Shown: positions 8,092 through 17,760, numbered from the stretch's first letter. The stretch: DNA of 64,000 bases from Sulfitobacter sp. LCG007 (GCF_040801785.1 NZ_CP161805.1:558001-622000); one strand, 5' to 3'. Program-made: numbers and translations. Notes: generated from the sequence alone by a model not told the origin.

Positions 8092-9306
8092 CTATAGCTC
8101 TCCACTCAAATCGAGCTGGTCAAAGTCGAATTCTCTGCCACGCTTAGCTGCGATCAATAGTAGATCCGAAATCGCCTCCTCACTTTCTTTGATGACGTGA
8201 AAATAGTTTCCTTCAGAAACATCCTCACCGTGCACGGCTAGGCTGCGAACCCTGTATAACTTCTTTATTAGTGATCGGTATCGGACGCGTTCATCATGGC
8301 TTTTGCCAAGAATTATTGCCGCCCGCGTTGCGATCTTATGTGTCATTTCAGTGTTGCCGTCACTGAGAAGTGATTCAAGGGCAATGCTGTATTCAATTGC
8401 CTTATTTGCACTAGTATATTTACGTCGAGCGAGCCCAACACGCGACAAAGCCACGCGCATTTTTCCTTTAAATTTCGGCTCCATTGCAGGAAACAGTTCG
8501 ATTTTTGGGATATCATCGGGTTGAAGCACTCGCCCTGAAGAAACGGGCGCTTCTTGCGGAAACCCACAGGTGCCCCAACCAACCTCGGCAGCCTGCAGTT
8601 CCGGGTCCAAAAATTCAGTCCATCTGAGGGTGAGCGCGGGGGCCAGCCCTTTGTTCAAAATACACCCGAGAAGGACCTCTTCTATCTCAGAAACTATTTC
8701 ATGATTTACAGGGTGCTCCGGTTGTTTTTCAGTTTTTTGGTGTCTAATGTCCCTACAAGCCAGTGCATTGAAGTGGGTGCCGAGCACGTTCTGAAATGGA
8801 TTCGGCTTCGAAAGTGATCGGTAGAAATCCGCCTGAGGGCTATTGCCCACTTCATCATAAGCTACAATCGATATTCCATTCGAGAAATTCAATCGTTCTT
8901 TGACGCTTAATCCAGACACGAGGCCGACGTGCCTTATCTGCGCAGAATCTGTATTTACTACGCCCCGATACCACTCAATTGCCCTTCTGGGGCCTCGCGT
9001 AACAGCACAGGCAGCGAGTGATATGGCCCCAGTGTAAGGTTGAATATGCAGTTGCCCTACATCAAAAAACATTTGCCCCTCGTATGACAGGTCATGATGC
9101 GGTGATAGACATTTAATTATTTCTTCGATCAGCTCTGAATGAGATCGAGCTACATTGGTTGCATCAGCAAATCCGTTGTAAGATATGAATGAAGTGCTTG
9201 TAGGAAGCCGCTCTAGGATCTCATGCAAATCGTCGTCAGTGGTGTGCATCTGCATACTCCGCTGCCTTTTGAAGCTATCCTGCGCCTGCGCCAGTAAATC
9301 CACCAC
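8092..9306 (-). CDS. HEPN domain protein, ApeA-like C-terminus (candidate antiviral ribonuclease)
   Basis: 404 aa if begun at the GTG at 9306; ATGs at 9255 and 9249 are alternatives. The N-terminal 260 residues are not recognised. The C-terminal part carries the pattern AIEYSIALESLLSD, KIATRAAIILG, then LYRVRSLAVHG: R354-x4-H359 is the HEPN catalytic pair, and this form resembles the ApeA-like HEPN family. Such domains act as RNases in abortive-infection and toxin systems. The gene is visibly AT-richer than its neighbours, uses AT-ending codons and sits alone next to tRNA-Arg, all signs of transfer. No antitoxin or partner gene is apparent. A role in defence is inference from the domain and context. 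Confidence 0.72.
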   Translation of the reverse strand: MVDLLAQAQDSFKRQRSMQMHTTDDDLHEILERLPTSTSFISYNGFADATNVARSHSELIEEIIKCLSPHHDLSYEGQMFFDVGQLHIQPYTGAISLAACAVTRGPRRAIEWYRGVVNTDSAQIRHVGLVSGLSVKERLNFSNGISIVAYDEVGNSPQADFYRSLSKPNPFQNVLGTHFNALACRDIRHQKTEKQPEHPVNHEIVSEIEEVLLGCILNKGLAPALTLRWTEFLDPELQAAEVGWGTCGFPQEAPVSSGRVLQPDDIPKIELFPAMEPKFKGKMRVALSRVGLARRKYTSANKAIEYSIALESLLSDGNTEMTHKIATRAAIILGKSHDERVRYRSLIKKLYRVRSLAVHGEDVSEGNYFHVIKESEEAISDLLLIAAKRGREFDFDQLDLSGEL

Positions 9307-10184
9307 TAGATCTAGGCAGTCAACAGATTAGCGGGAGAAAACCGATATTCATTTGGGCATATGCTCACTAATGAAATCTCAATTTTCAGTCAGCAGAAAC
9401 TTAGGTCCCCATTGTGAGCCTTCGCCTGTCCCGCGTCCAAGGTCCGGTCTGGGTCGGAAATGCTCGCCGGTTGGGTCGGGATTGCTTGCCGCGGCAAGCT
9501 TTCACAACCCGGAAAACCGTAGCTTCGAGTCGCTTTCGCTCGACGTTCGACAGCCCAAAGACACGCATAAAACAGAAAACAAAAATGCGTTATTGTGTAT
9601 GCGACGAGGCTTCCCCACATGTTCCTCGCACTCGCAAGGGTGGTGCGCGTCGAAGAGCCGTGTTGGCGTGCCAAGGATATGCACCATGTGCGGTCAATCG
9701 CCGGCGGGGCGAGGCCGGGACAGATAGATTTCGGTCGGCCGGCGCGTTTCACGGTTTGAAGTACGCGCGATGAGTATCTCTGAAATCTTCTGGCTGACGG
9801 ATATGCAGACGGCACATCCTGAGCCCTTTTTCCCAAATGAGCGACGCACTCCTCAGCGAAACCCGGTTTGTCAGTCTCGGCAACGCTCGCGATGCCACCG
9901 CGAGGTGGGTTTGCCGATTACAACGCGTGCCGGGCGCATTCCGCACTCGGCCAAATGCCCCGGTCGCCCATGCCGCCGACCTCACGGTCACGGACGACCC
10001 GCTCCGCGCACCTGAAACGCGGCGCGGCTCGCCCATGGCGCCACCGGCGCGCATGCGCCAGACTGGGCGCCGGGCCCAGGTTTCGGGTGCTTGAAGATCG
10101 GAGGGCACAGCAAGCGTCTGGCCGAAGCGGAGCGCGCGGAGAAGCCAGGGTCGGGCGCGACGTTTGTCATGCGTATGGACATGT
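9307..10184. other. Region without recognisable gene
   Basis: About 0.88 kb between the HEPN gene and the end of the sugar operon. The left 250 bases share the lower GC of the HEPN gene. The remainder is GC-rich with several short open frames on both strands that show no family features. Nothing assignable was found, and no repeat of the tRNA-Arg end that would close an island. Confidence 0.5.
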
Positions 10185-10201
10185 CCGGGCGCCTCGCCCG
10201 G
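10185..10201 (-). terminator. Hairpin after the KDPGal operon
   Basis: CCGGGCG (10185-10191) and CGCCCGG (10195-10201) form a perfect 7-bp stem with a 3-base loop, 16 bases past the aldolase stop. There is no T tract, so it may stabilise the 3' end or act with Rho rather than be an intrinsic terminator. Confidence 0.4.
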
Positions 10202-10217
10202 CGGTCAGGCTTCGAGA

Positions 10218-10823
10218 TCAGCTGACGATTGCGTCGTAGGCGGCGACGGCGCTCGCAGCCGCCTTTGCCACGTCTGCGATCGTAGATCCCGGCTTGAACA
10301 GCGACGACCCCAGTCCGAAGCCCGACACCCCGACGTCGTGCCAATCGGAGAAGTCGCGCGGTTCCACGCCTCCGACCGTGTAGAGAGGGACCGCCGGGGG
10401 CAGGACAGCCATGACTGCCCTGACACCCGAAAGCCCGATCTGTGACGCCGGGAACAGCTTGAGGCCAGTCGCTCCGGCGCGCAGCGCGGCGAAGCATTCG
10501 GTCGGCGTGAAGACACCCGGCCAAGACTGCATCCCGGCCTTCACCGTTGCCGTGATGACGTCCGGATTGCAGTTGGGCGAAACGACAAGTTCCGCGCCAA
10601 GACGGGCAAGGCGGTCCACCTCGGCGACATCGAGGACGGTGCCCGCCCCGATCAGCGCCCGGTTACCGCAGGCCCCGATCATCCGTGCTATGCTGTCGAA
10701 CGGCTCCGGCGAATTCAGCGGAACCTCGATCCGGGTTATCCCGGCCTCGATCAGCGTTTCGGCGATGTCCGGGGCCTCGGCGGGGGTCACACCCCGCAGG
10801 ATGGCGATCAGATTGCGGCTCAT
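10218..10823 (-). CDS. dgoA: 2-dehydro-3-deoxy-6-phosphogalactonate aldolase
   Basis: 201 aa. It belongs to the KDPG/KDPGal class I aldolase family: [20 protein letters not shown] with the catalytic Glu in the next strand ([14 protein letters not shown]), [24 protein letters not shown], and the Schiff-base lysine in [12 protein letters not shown]. The NSP and FPAS forms fit DgoA-type KDPGal aldolase rather than KDPG aldolase. It cleaves KDPGal to pyruvate and glyceraldehyde 3-phosphate. Its start overlaps the kinase stop by 4 bases and it is the last gene of the operon. Confidence 0.9.
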   Translation of the reverse strand: MSRNLIAILRGVTPAEAPDIAETLIEAGITRIEVPLNSPEPFDSIARMIGACGNRALIGAGTVLDVAEVDRLARLGAELVVSPNCNPDVITATVKAGMQSWPGVFTPTECFAALRAGATGLKLFPASQIGLSGVRAVMAVLPPAVPLYTVGGVEPRDFSDWHDVGVSGFGLGSSLFKPGSTIADVAKAAASAVAAYDAIVS

Positions 10824-11752
10824 ACGGTCTGGCCTTTCAGGGCATGGTGGGCTGCGCTCAGTCCGCGCAGGGTGGCATCCTGAGCATCGATCCGGGTCGC
10901 GGTCAGTCCGGCGGCTCTCAGAACCCGGAGGTAACTGTCCGAGACGGCCTTTTCCCCGATCACGGCGATGGGATGATCCGCCAGCACGGCGCGCATCGCC
11001 CCGATCTCGGCCCCGATCAGCAGTCCGGAGAGGCGCGCCTTGCCTTGGTCCGGACCGGTCCCGGCCAAAAGCGCACCGGCACGGATGCCGAACAGCAAAG
11101 TGGACAGAGTTTCGGGCCGAACCAGGCTTTCGCGCGCGGCGGCCTCAAAGACGTCGCGATCAAGCGCATCCGCACCGACGGAATGGCGCAAGACGGAATT
11201 TTCGGACAAGAGCGCGAAAAGCTCGCCGGTCATGCAGGTGGTGAACGATTGGACCTTGCCGCGCGTGACGCGAGCCCACTTGCTGTGCGTGCCGGGCAGA
11301 CAGACGATGCCGTTGAAACCGTGGTCGGTGGCAAGCAATCCCGCAATCTGCGTTTCCTCGCCACGCATGACATCGGGCGGCGCCGACTGCTGAAGCCCTG
11401 GCAGGATGTGAACCACGAGGTCCGATCCCCCTGCGGGGGCGATCAGTGCCTTCGAGGCGCAGACGGGGGCGGTCGGCACTGTCAGATACGCGGCCTCGCC
11501 CCAGCCCTGGCGCGCCCCGACCATCCCGCAAGCGACGACCTGCAAGAGCGTTTCGCGCGGCTGGGCCATTGCGGGTGCAAGCAGGTCCCGCAGGACGGGC
11601 TCGAACGCGCCCGCTGTCAGCCTGGCCGCGCCGCGCGGGTCGCTGATGCGGTCGATGACCGTATCCCCGGCGCTCATCAGCCAGAGGCGCAGGTTCGTCG
11701 AGCCCCAGTCTGCGGCGACCCAGGCGGTGGAGCCGATGTCAGATCGCGTCAT
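10820..11752 (-). CDS. dgoK: 2-dehydro-3-deoxygalactonokinase
   Basis: 310 aa. Family features of DgoK are clear: [15 protein letters not shown] (ASKHA phosphate loop) near the N-terminus, [43 protein letters not shown], and [13 protein letters not shown] with VIGE near the C-terminus. It phosphorylates 2-keto-3-deoxygalactonate at C6 to supply the aldolase. It overlaps the mutarotase gene upstream by 14 bases and the aldolase downstream by 4, so translation is coupled. Confidence 0.92.
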   Translation of the reverse strand: MTRSDIGSTAWVAADWGSTNLRLWLMSAGDTVIDRISDPRGAARLTAGAFEPVLRDLLAPAMAQPRETLLQVVACGMVGARQGWGEAAYLTVPTAPVCASKALIAPAGGSDLVVHILPGLQQSAPPDVMRGEETQIAGLLATDHGFNGIVCLPGTHSKWARVTRGKVQSFTTCMTGELFALLSENSVLRHSVGADALDRDVFEAAARESLVRPETLSTLLFGIRAGALLAGTGPDQGKARLSGLLIGAEIGAMRAVLADHPIAVIGEKAVSDSYLRVLRAAGLTATRIDAQDATLRGLSAAHHALKGQTV

Positions 11753-12629
11753 GCTTGTCGGGCTTCCGGCTTGAACTGTGTGGATGCACCGAGAGGGTCA
11801 TTCCGATCCGGAACTCTTGTCGAGGGCCCAGGGCCGTCAGGCCAGATGGCCCGGTGTGCGTTTCGCCGCTGACATGCGACTGCGGCTCAAGGGCAAAGCG
11901 GTCCAGGGCAGGGTCGGCGTAGAACATCAGGACCGTCGCGTCGCTTGAGGTGAGGGCCAGATCGTAACCTAGCGCGGGTTGGCCGATGTGCGCGATTCCC
12001 GTCCAGCCGGAATAGCATTCATTGCGCCAACCCTCTGGCAGAATGCCCTTCGGCGCATGATCTGCGGCGTCCGGCAGGCGGGTGTGCCCGATTGGAAGGT
12101 GATCGGGTCCTTCTGGCCAGAGCGTGCTGGCCTCGAAGCGAAGCGTGGTGTCGCGATGCCTCGGAAAGTAGGGATGAAACCCGAGCCCGACGGGAACCGA
12201 GTCGATGCCGTCGTTCACGGCCCGTAGTCTCAGGGTCAGGCCGGTTTCCGAAAGCTGCATCTCGTAGCAAAGGCTCAGGTCGTAGCCGTGATCGAGCAAG
12301 CGCAGGGTCAGCTGACATTGATCCGGCGCAGCCTGCGCGATGCGCCAGGAACGTTGCCAGGCCCAACCATGCAGGCAGAGCGGGTCGTCGTGGGTGTTTG
12401 GCGAAAGATCGGCAGCGCGTCCTGCGATGTTCAGGCGATTGTCGCGCACCCGATTGGCGAAGGGCGCCATCGGAAACAACGCAGATTGCCCGCTGTCCTG
12501 CGGGTCCGGGCAGGGTGCTGCCAGGACGGGCCGCCGACCGGAGGCGCTCATGAGGTCCAGCGAGCGAATTGACGCGCCCCGATCCGGATCCACGGACAGG
12601 TGGAGCCCGCCGGCGCGCATCTCAATCAT
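11739..12629 (-). CDS. Aldose 1-epimerase (mutarotase) family protein
   Basis: 296 aa from the ATG at 12629; the frame extends to a TTG at 12638. Galactose mutarotase-like fold signatures are visible: MAPFANRVRDNRLNIAG (substrate Asn-Arg), DDPLCLHGWAWQRSW with the catalytic His, GLGFHPYFPR with the second His, and FALEPQSHVSG with the catalytic Glu near the C-terminus. It interconverts anomers of an aldose so the dehydrogenase receives the right form. It lies between the regulator and kinase genes on the same strand. Members of this family differ in sugar preference, so galactose is inferred from the neighbouring KDPGal enzymes. Confidence 0.85.
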   Translation of the reverse strand: MIEMRAGGLHLSVDPDRGASIRSLDLMSASGRRPVLAAPCPDPQDSGQSALFPMAPFANRVRDNRLNIAGRAADLSPNTHDDPLCLHGWAWQRSWRIAQAAPDQCQLTLRLLDHGYDLSLCYEMQLSETGLTLRLRAVNDGIDSVPVGLGFHPYFPRHRDTTLRFEASTLWPEGPDHLPIGHTRLPDAADHAPKGILPEGWRNECYSGWTGIAHIGQPALGYDLALTSSDATVLMFYADPALDRFALEPQSHVSGETHTGPSGLTALGPRQEFRIGMTLSVHPHSSSRKPDKHDAI

Positions 12630-12650
12630 GGCGAACAAGGGGGAGGGCGG

Positions 12651-13406
12651 TCACGCGTTGTCTCCCGGCCTTGCCGTTTCAATGGTGGCAATGCGATTCA
12701 GTTCGCTCGCTGCGAGCGCAACCAGCCCGGTCATCAATTCGTGCGCACTGGCGGCGTCGCGCATCCGGATCGCCTCGAGTACGGCGCCATGCGTTTCCAG
12801 CGAGGCCTCCAGGTTCTGCGAGGCGCGCGTGGTCAGGCGGAAGCTCATGCGCAGGGCCGATCCGATCACGGCACCGAAATTTGCGAAGATCTCGTTCTTT
12901 GACGCCATGAGGATGGACAGGTGAAAATCCTCGTCGGCCTCGACGGTGCCCTCGATGTCGCCTCGCACACCGGCGCACATGCGGTCATAGGCGGCCTGGA
13001 TACGCCCGAGGTCAGTCCCGTCAGCCCGCAACGCGGCCATTTCGGCGGCAGCGGGTTCAATGACCTGCCGCGCTTCGGTCAGCGAACGGATGAAGGTGGC
13101 ATCCGGGGGCAGGCGTTCGCGCCAGGCAATGATGTCGCTGTCGAGATGGTTCCACTGCTCAGACGGCAAGACGACGGTTCCGATGCGCGGACGGCTTTCG
13201 ATCAGGCCCTTGCCGGCCAGCATCCGCACGCTCTCGCGCAGGGCCGTTCGGCTGACCTCCATCTCTTCGCTCAGCTCTATCTCTGTCGGCAAACGGCTGC
13301 CGGGCGAGATCTCGCCCGACAGGATTTTCCGGGCCAGCGTGCTGGTCACCATTTCACGCTGACGCGGGGATATGCTCCGCAGCGGTTTCGTCTTGTTGGT
13401 CGCCAT
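12651..13406 (-). CDS. FadR-subfamily GntR transcriptional regulator (DgoR-like)
   Basis: 251 aa. The N-terminal winged helix reads STLARKILSGEISPGSRLPT, then ELSEEMEVSRTALRESVRML and GLIESRPRIGTVV. The C-terminal FCD ligand domain has EARQVIEPAAAEMAA, DEDFHLSILMASKN and ETHGAVLEAI, with Asp/His positions suited to a metal-bound organic acid. It starts 6 bases after the permease stop, inside the operon it probably controls. By analogy with DgoR the ligand may be galactonate or a later intermediate, but this is inference. Confidence 0.88.
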   Translation of the reverse strand: MATNKTKPLRSISPRQREMVTSTLARKILSGEISPGSRLPTEIELSEEMEVSRTALRESVRMLAGKGLIESRPRIGTVVLPSEQWNHLDSDIIAWRERLPPDATFIRSLTEARQVIEPAAAEMAALRADGTDLGRIQAAYDRMCAGVRGDIEGTVEADEDFHLSILMASKNEIFANFGAVIGSALRMSFRLTTRASQNLEASLETHGAVLEAIRMRDAASAHELMTGLVALAASELNRIATIETARPGDNA

Positions 13407-13412
13407 TCGTCC

Positions 13413-14402
13413 TCAACTCTTGTTGAGACGGTATTCCGCGAGGAAGACCGCTAGGATCAGAAGCGTCCCCTTGGCAAGCATCTGATAGAAAGTAGGGACT
13501 GCCGTCAGGATCATGCCGTTGTTCAGCACCCCGATGATCGCCACGCCCAGCAGTGCGCCGACCACCGTGCCACGGCCGCCCTGCATCGCGCAACCGCCGA
13601 GGAAGGCGGCAGTGATCGCCTCGAGTTCCAGTCCGTCCGATCCCGAGATGGGCTGCCCTGAACCGGTCCGCGCCGCCAGCAGGATGCCGCCCACGCCGGC
13701 CATGATGCCTGACACGATGTAGATGGCCACCCGGTAGCGGAGGATGTTCAGCCCCGACAGCCGCGCCACAATGGGGTTGCCGCCGATGGCATAGTAGTTC
13801 CGGCCGACGATGCTCTTGTGCATGAAGACGAAAAAGCCGAGCGCCACCGCGATAAGTATCCAGAGCGGCGCGGGCAGGCCGAGGATGCGGCCCGTGCCGA
13901 TCCAGCGGAACGAGTCGTTGAAGATCGAGATCGACTGCCCATTCGACAGGATGAAGGCGATACCGCGGAAGATCGCCATGGTCCCCAGGGTCACGATCAC
14001 CGCATTGATCCGCCCGTAGGTGATCAGCAGCCCGTTCATCAACCCGGCAAGCCCGCCCACGACGATGCCCGCCAGCAGGCCCGCGCCCGCCAGGTCGGTG
14101 GCCTGGATCGTCATGGCCGTGGCCACGGTCGTCAGCCCCACGATCGAGCCGACCGAGATGTCGAGCCCGCCCGAAACGATCACGCCGGTCTGCGAGATCG
14201 CCAGCACGCCCAGGATCGCCACGCCCATGCCGATGTTGAGCAGGTTGCGCGTCGAGAAGAAGACGTCTCCGCGCAGCACGCCGAAGATGACGAGCAGCCC
14301 CACCAGCGCCACCAGCAGGCTGATGTTGTGAATTCCGATACGTTCTGTGACACGGTGCATGCTGAACCCTCCGCGCCCTGCGTCTGCGGTCTGATCGGTC
14401 AT
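13413..14402 (-). CDS. Sugar ABC transporter permease (RbsC/AraH type)
   Basis: 329 aa with about eight to ten hydrophobic segments. The family signatures GGLDISVGSIVGLTTVATAM (BPD_transp_2) and IVGRNYYAIGGNPIVARLSG are present, as in ribose, arabinose and galactose permeases. It forms the membrane channel for the importer made by the two genes upstream. Its start overlaps the ATPase stop by ATGA. The first 25 residues are a soluble, charged extension. Confidence 0.92.
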   Translation of the reverse strand: MTDQTADAGRGGFSMHRVTERIGIHNISLLVALVGLLVIFGVLRGDVFFSTRNLLNIGMGVAILGVLAISQTGVIVSGGLDISVGSIVGLTTVATAMTIQATDLAGAGLLAGIVVGGLAGLMNGLLITYGRINAVIVTLGTMAIFRGIAFILSNGQSISIFNDSFRWIGTGRILGLPAPLWILIAVALGFFVFMHKSIVGRNYYAIGGNPIVARLSGLNILRYRVAIYIVSGIMAGVGGILLAARTGSGQPISGSDGLELEAITAAFLGGCAMQGGRGTVVGALLGVAIIGVLNNGMILTAVPTFYQMLAKGTLLILAVFLAEYRLNKS

Positions 14403-15934
14403 TGACCTGCTCCTTCAAGTTGCGCCGGGGCCTCTGCCGGCCCGTGCGGGATGGCCGCGGCCATCACGGCTTCTTCGCTGGCCTCGTTGCGGTCGAACTC
14501 GGCGCGGATCCGGCCCTGGGCCATGACCAGCACCCGGTCGGAGAGCCCGAGCAGCTCGGGCAGCTCGGACGAGATGACGATGACGCCCAGCCCCTGCGTG
14601 TCGGTGAGCGTGCGGATCAGGTCGTAGATCTCGGACCGCGCGCCCACGTCGATGCCGCGCGTGGGCTCGTCGAGGATCAGCACCTTGAGGTCCGAGGCAA
14701 GCCACCGCGTCAGCACCACCTTCTGCTGGTTTCCGCCCGAGAGCGACGTGATCGGCGCGTCCAGCGACGACGCCTTGAGCCGCATCTGCGTGGAGATGCC
14801 CGAGATCAGCTCGAGCGCCTTGGACCGGCTGAAGAAACCGCCGGTCGACACCTTCTGCGGTACACAGAGTACCGCGTTTTCGAGGATCGTCTGCATCAGC
14901 AGCAGCGCCTCTTCCTTGCGATCCTCCGGGGCGAACCCGATGCCGGCCGCAATGGCGGCGGCAGTGTCCCCCGAGGGCAGTTCGACCCCGCCGATCAGCA
15001 CTCGCCCGCCGCTGCGGCGGTGGAATCCGAAGACGCCCTTGGCCAGTTCCGAACGCCCCGCGCCGATCAGCCCGCCGATGCCAAGCACCTCGCCCGCCCG
15101 CAGGCTGAGCGAAACGTCGGTGACATGCTCGGTCGTCATGTTTTCGACCTCGAGCACCACCTCGCCGGTGGCGATCGCGCGGTCAGGGAACATGTCAGAC
15201 AGCGGCCGGCCGACCATCAGGCGGGTGATCTTCTCTTCGGTGATCCCCTCGGCAGGGAGGTAGTCCACCAGTTCGCCGTCGCGCAGCACCGCCACGCGGT
15301 CGGCCAGTTCGGTGATCTCGGCCAGCCGGTGCGAGATGTATATGACCGCCACGCCCTCGGCGCGCAGCCTGCGGATGATGCCGAACAGCCGCCCCGTCTC
15401 CTCGTTGGTCAGCGAAGAGGTCGGCTCGTCGAAGGCGATCAAGCGCCCGCCCGCCTGAACTGCGCGCATGATCTCGATCATCTGCCGCTGCGCCGGGCCC
15501 AGCCCCGCACAATGCTGTCGCGGCCGCAGCTCGCCCGCCATGCCGAAGGTCTCGAGAAGCGCGGCGGTGTCGGCGTAAAGCATCGACCAGTCAAGGAAGA
15601 CCCGCCCCCTGCGCGGCAGGTCGCCGGTAAAGATGTTCTCGGCCACGGTGAGGTCGGGCACGATCTCGGGCTCCTGGTGGATCACCCGAATGCCTGCCGC
15701 ATGCGCCTCGCGCGGCTGCGCGAAACGCACCTCGCGGCCCTCGATCTCGATGCGGCCCCGCGTCGGGGGAAAGACTCCCTCGAGCAGCCGCATCATCGTG
15801 GACTTGCCCGCGCCGTTCTCGCCCACGAGGGCCAGAACCTCGCCGCCGTGCACGTCCATCGTGATGTCAGTGAGTGCGCGCACCGGGCCGAAATGCCGCG
15901 TCAGCCCCGTGGTGCGCAGGAATGGTGTCGTCAT
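14399..15934 (-). CDS. Sugar ABC transporter ATP-binding protein, double cassette (RbsA/AraG type)
   Basis: 511 aa from the ATG at 15934, preceded by GGAGGAGAG. The open frame upstream of this is read-through over the previous gene. Two ABC domains: the first with LVGENGAGKSTMM, the signature region LGPAQRQMIEI and LIAFDEPTSSL; the second with a divergent Walker A (GGLIGAGRSEL), LSGGNQQKVVLTRWL and LILDEPTRGID. This tandem arrangement with a weak second P-loop is normal for the monosaccharide importer family (CUT2). In the first cassette the signature is LGPAQ rather than LSGGQ, which is tolerated in this family. Confidence 0.93.
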   Translation of the reverse strand: MTTPFLRTTGLTRHFGPVRALTDITMDVHGGEVLALVGENGAGKSTMMRLLEGVFPPTRGRIEIEGREVRFAQPREAHAAGIRVIHQEPEIVPDLTVAENIFTGDLPRRGRVFLDWSMLYADTAALLETFGMAGELRPRQHCAGLGPAQRQMIEIMRAVQAGGRLIAFDEPTSSLTNEETGRLFGIIRRLRAEGVAVIYISHRLAEITELADRVAVLRDGELVDYLPAEGITEEKITRLMVGRPLSDMFPDRAIATGEVVLEVENMTTEHVTDVSLSLRAGEVLGIGGLIGAGRSELAKGVFGFHRRSGGRVLIGGVELPSGDTAAAIAAGIGFAPEDRKEEALLLMQTILENAVLCVPQKVSTGGFFSRSKALELISGISTQMRLKASSLDAPITSLSGGNQQKVVLTRWLASDLKVLILDEPTRGIDVGARSEIYDLIRTLTDTQGLGVIVISSELPELLGLSDRVLVMAQGRIRAEFDRNEASEEAVMAAAIPHGPAEAPAQLEGAGQ

Positions 15935-16004
15935 GCCGAGCTCTCCTCCCTCGCGTCCGGTTCGCATGAGACGGGCGGCGCTGACCGCCGCCCGCCGTCC
16001 AGGC

Positions 16005-16970
16005 CTAGTTGCAGAGCCGGGCCGAGTAGTCGCCGAAGTTCTCCAGCGTGATGAACTCGGGGTCGGAATAGGTCGCGTCCGGCAGCGCCTTGCCGTCCTT
16101 GATCGCCGCGAGGAGCAGCTCGACCGCGTCGCGGCCGTGGTTGGCCGAGTTGAGCCACATCGTCCCCTTGAAGGCAGACTCGCTTCCGTTGCCGAAGGCG
16201 TCGCAGGCGCGGCTTCCGTCGATCCCGATGCCGATGCCCGCGTCCGCCGGGTAGCCCGAGTTTTCCATCGCCCGCGCCGCGCCCAGCACGCCATCGTCGT
16301 TGCAGGCGTAGAAGATCCAGTGATCGTACTGCGGGTTCGCCGTCAGCGTCGTGGTCATGACGTCGATGGAGTTCACCATCGTGTTGTCATAGGCGGCACG
16401 CACGATCTGGTCCTCGGTCAGGTCCGTGTTCTCGAGCAGCGCCTTTTCCGCGCCGCCATTGCGTTGCAGGCAGGTGTCGGCCTTCCGGTCCTCGATCGAC
16501 ACAATGCCGACGGATGACTTGTCCCAGCCCGAAGCCTTGTAGAAGTTGGCCAGTTCCTTGCCGACATTCTCACCGATGGCGAAAGCGTTCAGGCCGACAT
16601 ACGGCACGGGATCGCCGCTTTCGGTCTGGATGTCGTCATCTACCGCGATGAGCGGCACACCGGCCGCGGCGGCGCGAGCGGCGACGACCGGCCCAAGCGC
16701 GCGGTCGGGCACCACGATCGCGATGCCGTCCACACCGTCGCCGATCATGGTATCGAGCGTGGTGATCGTCAGGTCGGCGTTGAACTGGACGTCCTGGCTG
16801 ATGAATTCGGCGCCGCCCTCGCGCGCCGCCTCGGCCGCGCCCTCGACCTCGGCCACGAACCACGGGTGATCGCCCATCTTGTTGATGTAGCCGATCTTGA
16901 GATCCTCGGCCTGGACCGAGAGCGGCAGCACCAGGGCCGCGCCGATTGACGAGAGTGTCAGGGTTTTCAT
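16005..16970 (-). CDS. Periplasmic sugar-binding protein, AraF-like (CUT2 family)
   Basis: 321 aa from the ATG at 16970, preceded by GGAGAAACC. The signal peptide is MKTLTLSSIGAALVLPLSVQA, with cleavage likely after VQA. The mature protein resembles AraF: DLKIGYINKMGDHPWF, IDGIAIVVPDRALGP-type hinge, GVPLIAVDDDIQ, IFYACNDDGVLGAARAMENSG and IGIGIDGSRA. The family binds L-arabinose and D-galactose, which fits the enzymes downstream. It stands between the dehydrogenase and ATPase genes and is probably the most strongly expressed gene of the importer. Two cysteines (CLQ and near the C-terminus) are not part of a lipobox. Confidence 0.9.
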   Translation of the reverse strand: MKTLTLSSIGAALVLPLSVQAEDLKIGYINKMGDHPWFVAEVEGAAEAAREGGAEFISQDVQFNADLTITTLDTMIGDGVDGIAIVVPDRALGPVVAARAAAAGVPLIAVDDDIQTESGDPVPYVGLNAFAIGENVGKELANFYKASGWDKSSVGIVSIEDRKADTCLQRNGGAEKALLENTDLTEDQIVRAAYDNTMVNSIDVMTTTLTANPQYDHWIFYACNDDGVLGAARAMENSGYPADAGIGIGIDGSRACDAFGNGSESAFKGTMWLNSANHGRDAVELLLAAIKDGKALPDATYSDPEFITLENFGDYSARLCN

Positions 16971-16998
16971 GGTTTCTCCTCCCATTGGGTTGATGAAG

Positions 16999-17760
16999 TC
17001 AGTCGTGAAAAAGTGCCGATCGTCCCCCGTCGATCGTGATCGTCTCTGCATTGATGAAGGTTGCCTCGTCGGAGGCCAGGAAGACGGCTGTCATGGCCAC
17101 CTCCTCGGGGCGCCCGATCCGTCCGGGCGGATGCAGTCGTTCGGCCTTGCGGCGTTCGGCGGCTGGGTCGTCGAACGTGTCCCAGTAGGCCTGGGCGATA
17201 TCGGTATCCACATAGCCCGGCGCGATGGCGTTCACCCGGATACCGTCGGCGGCGTATTCGATGCCGAGCGAGCGCGTCAGGCCGATCAGACCATGCTTGG
17301 CCACGGGATAGGGAAAGGTGTGCGGTATGATCTTGAAACCGTGCGTGCTAGCGATGTTGACGATGGCCCCGGCGCCGCGGGCGCGCATGTCTGGCAGCAC
17401 GGCTTCGGTCATGGCCCAGCAGGCTTCGAGGTCGAGCGCCATGCAGCGGGCCCATTCCGACCGTGGCATCTCGTGCGGGCGGTAGAACACGTTGGCACCC
17501 GCGTTGTTGACGAGGATGTCGATCCGGCCAAAACGGTCGAGGGTCTTGCGGATCGTCGCGTCGATATCCGCCTGATCGGTTACGTCGCATCGGCAGAACA
17601 GCCCGTCGGTCGCGCTGGCCACCGCGGTTCCGGTAGCCTCGTCGATCTCGGCGATCACCACCTGTGCACCCTCCGCTGCAAAGGCGCGGGCGATGGCCGC
17701 GCCGATGCCCCGGCCGGCGCCGGTGACGATCGCGACCTTGTCCTGAAGCCGTCCCGCCAT
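16999..17760 (-). CDS. Short-chain dehydrogenase/reductase, probable sugar 1-dehydrogenase
   Basis: 253 aa from the ATG at 17760, which overlaps the dehydratase stop as TGATG; a GTG one codon earlier is also in frame. Classical SDR motifs: TGAGRGIG cofactor loop, ILVNNAGAN, an active-site Ser in IVNIASTHG, and YPVAKHG giving Tyr and Lys. The Ala-Glu-Ile-Asp end of the second strand (VVIAEID) favours NAD over NADP. In this operon the natural reaction is oxidation of the imported aldose to its aldonolactone, the first step of the De Ley-Doudoroff route. Substrate is inferred from neighbours, and other SDR roles are possible. Confidence 0.85.
   Translation of the reverse strand: MAGRLQDKVAIVTGAGRGIGAAIARAFAAEGAQVVIAEIDEATGTAVASATDGLFCRCDVTDQADIDATIRKTLDRFGRIDILVNNAGANVFYRPHEMPRSEWARCMALDLEACWAMTEAVLPDMRARGAGAIVNIASTHGFKIIPHTFPYPVAKHGLIGLTRSLGIEYAADGIRVNAIAPGYVDTDIAQAYWDTFDDPAAERRKAERLHPPGRIGRPEEVAMTAVFLASDEATFINAETITIDGGRSALFHD

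Noticed and set aside
9390-9836. Minus-strand frame of 148 codons between the HEPN gene and the sugar operon
   Set aside because: No motif, no ribosome site, mixed composition; overlapped by equal-quality frames on the other strand.
7866-10200. Search for a second copy of the tRNA-Arg 3' end that would define an island with the HEPN gene
   Set aside because: No repeat of the T-arm/acceptor sequence was seen in this window, so island limits cannot be drawn.
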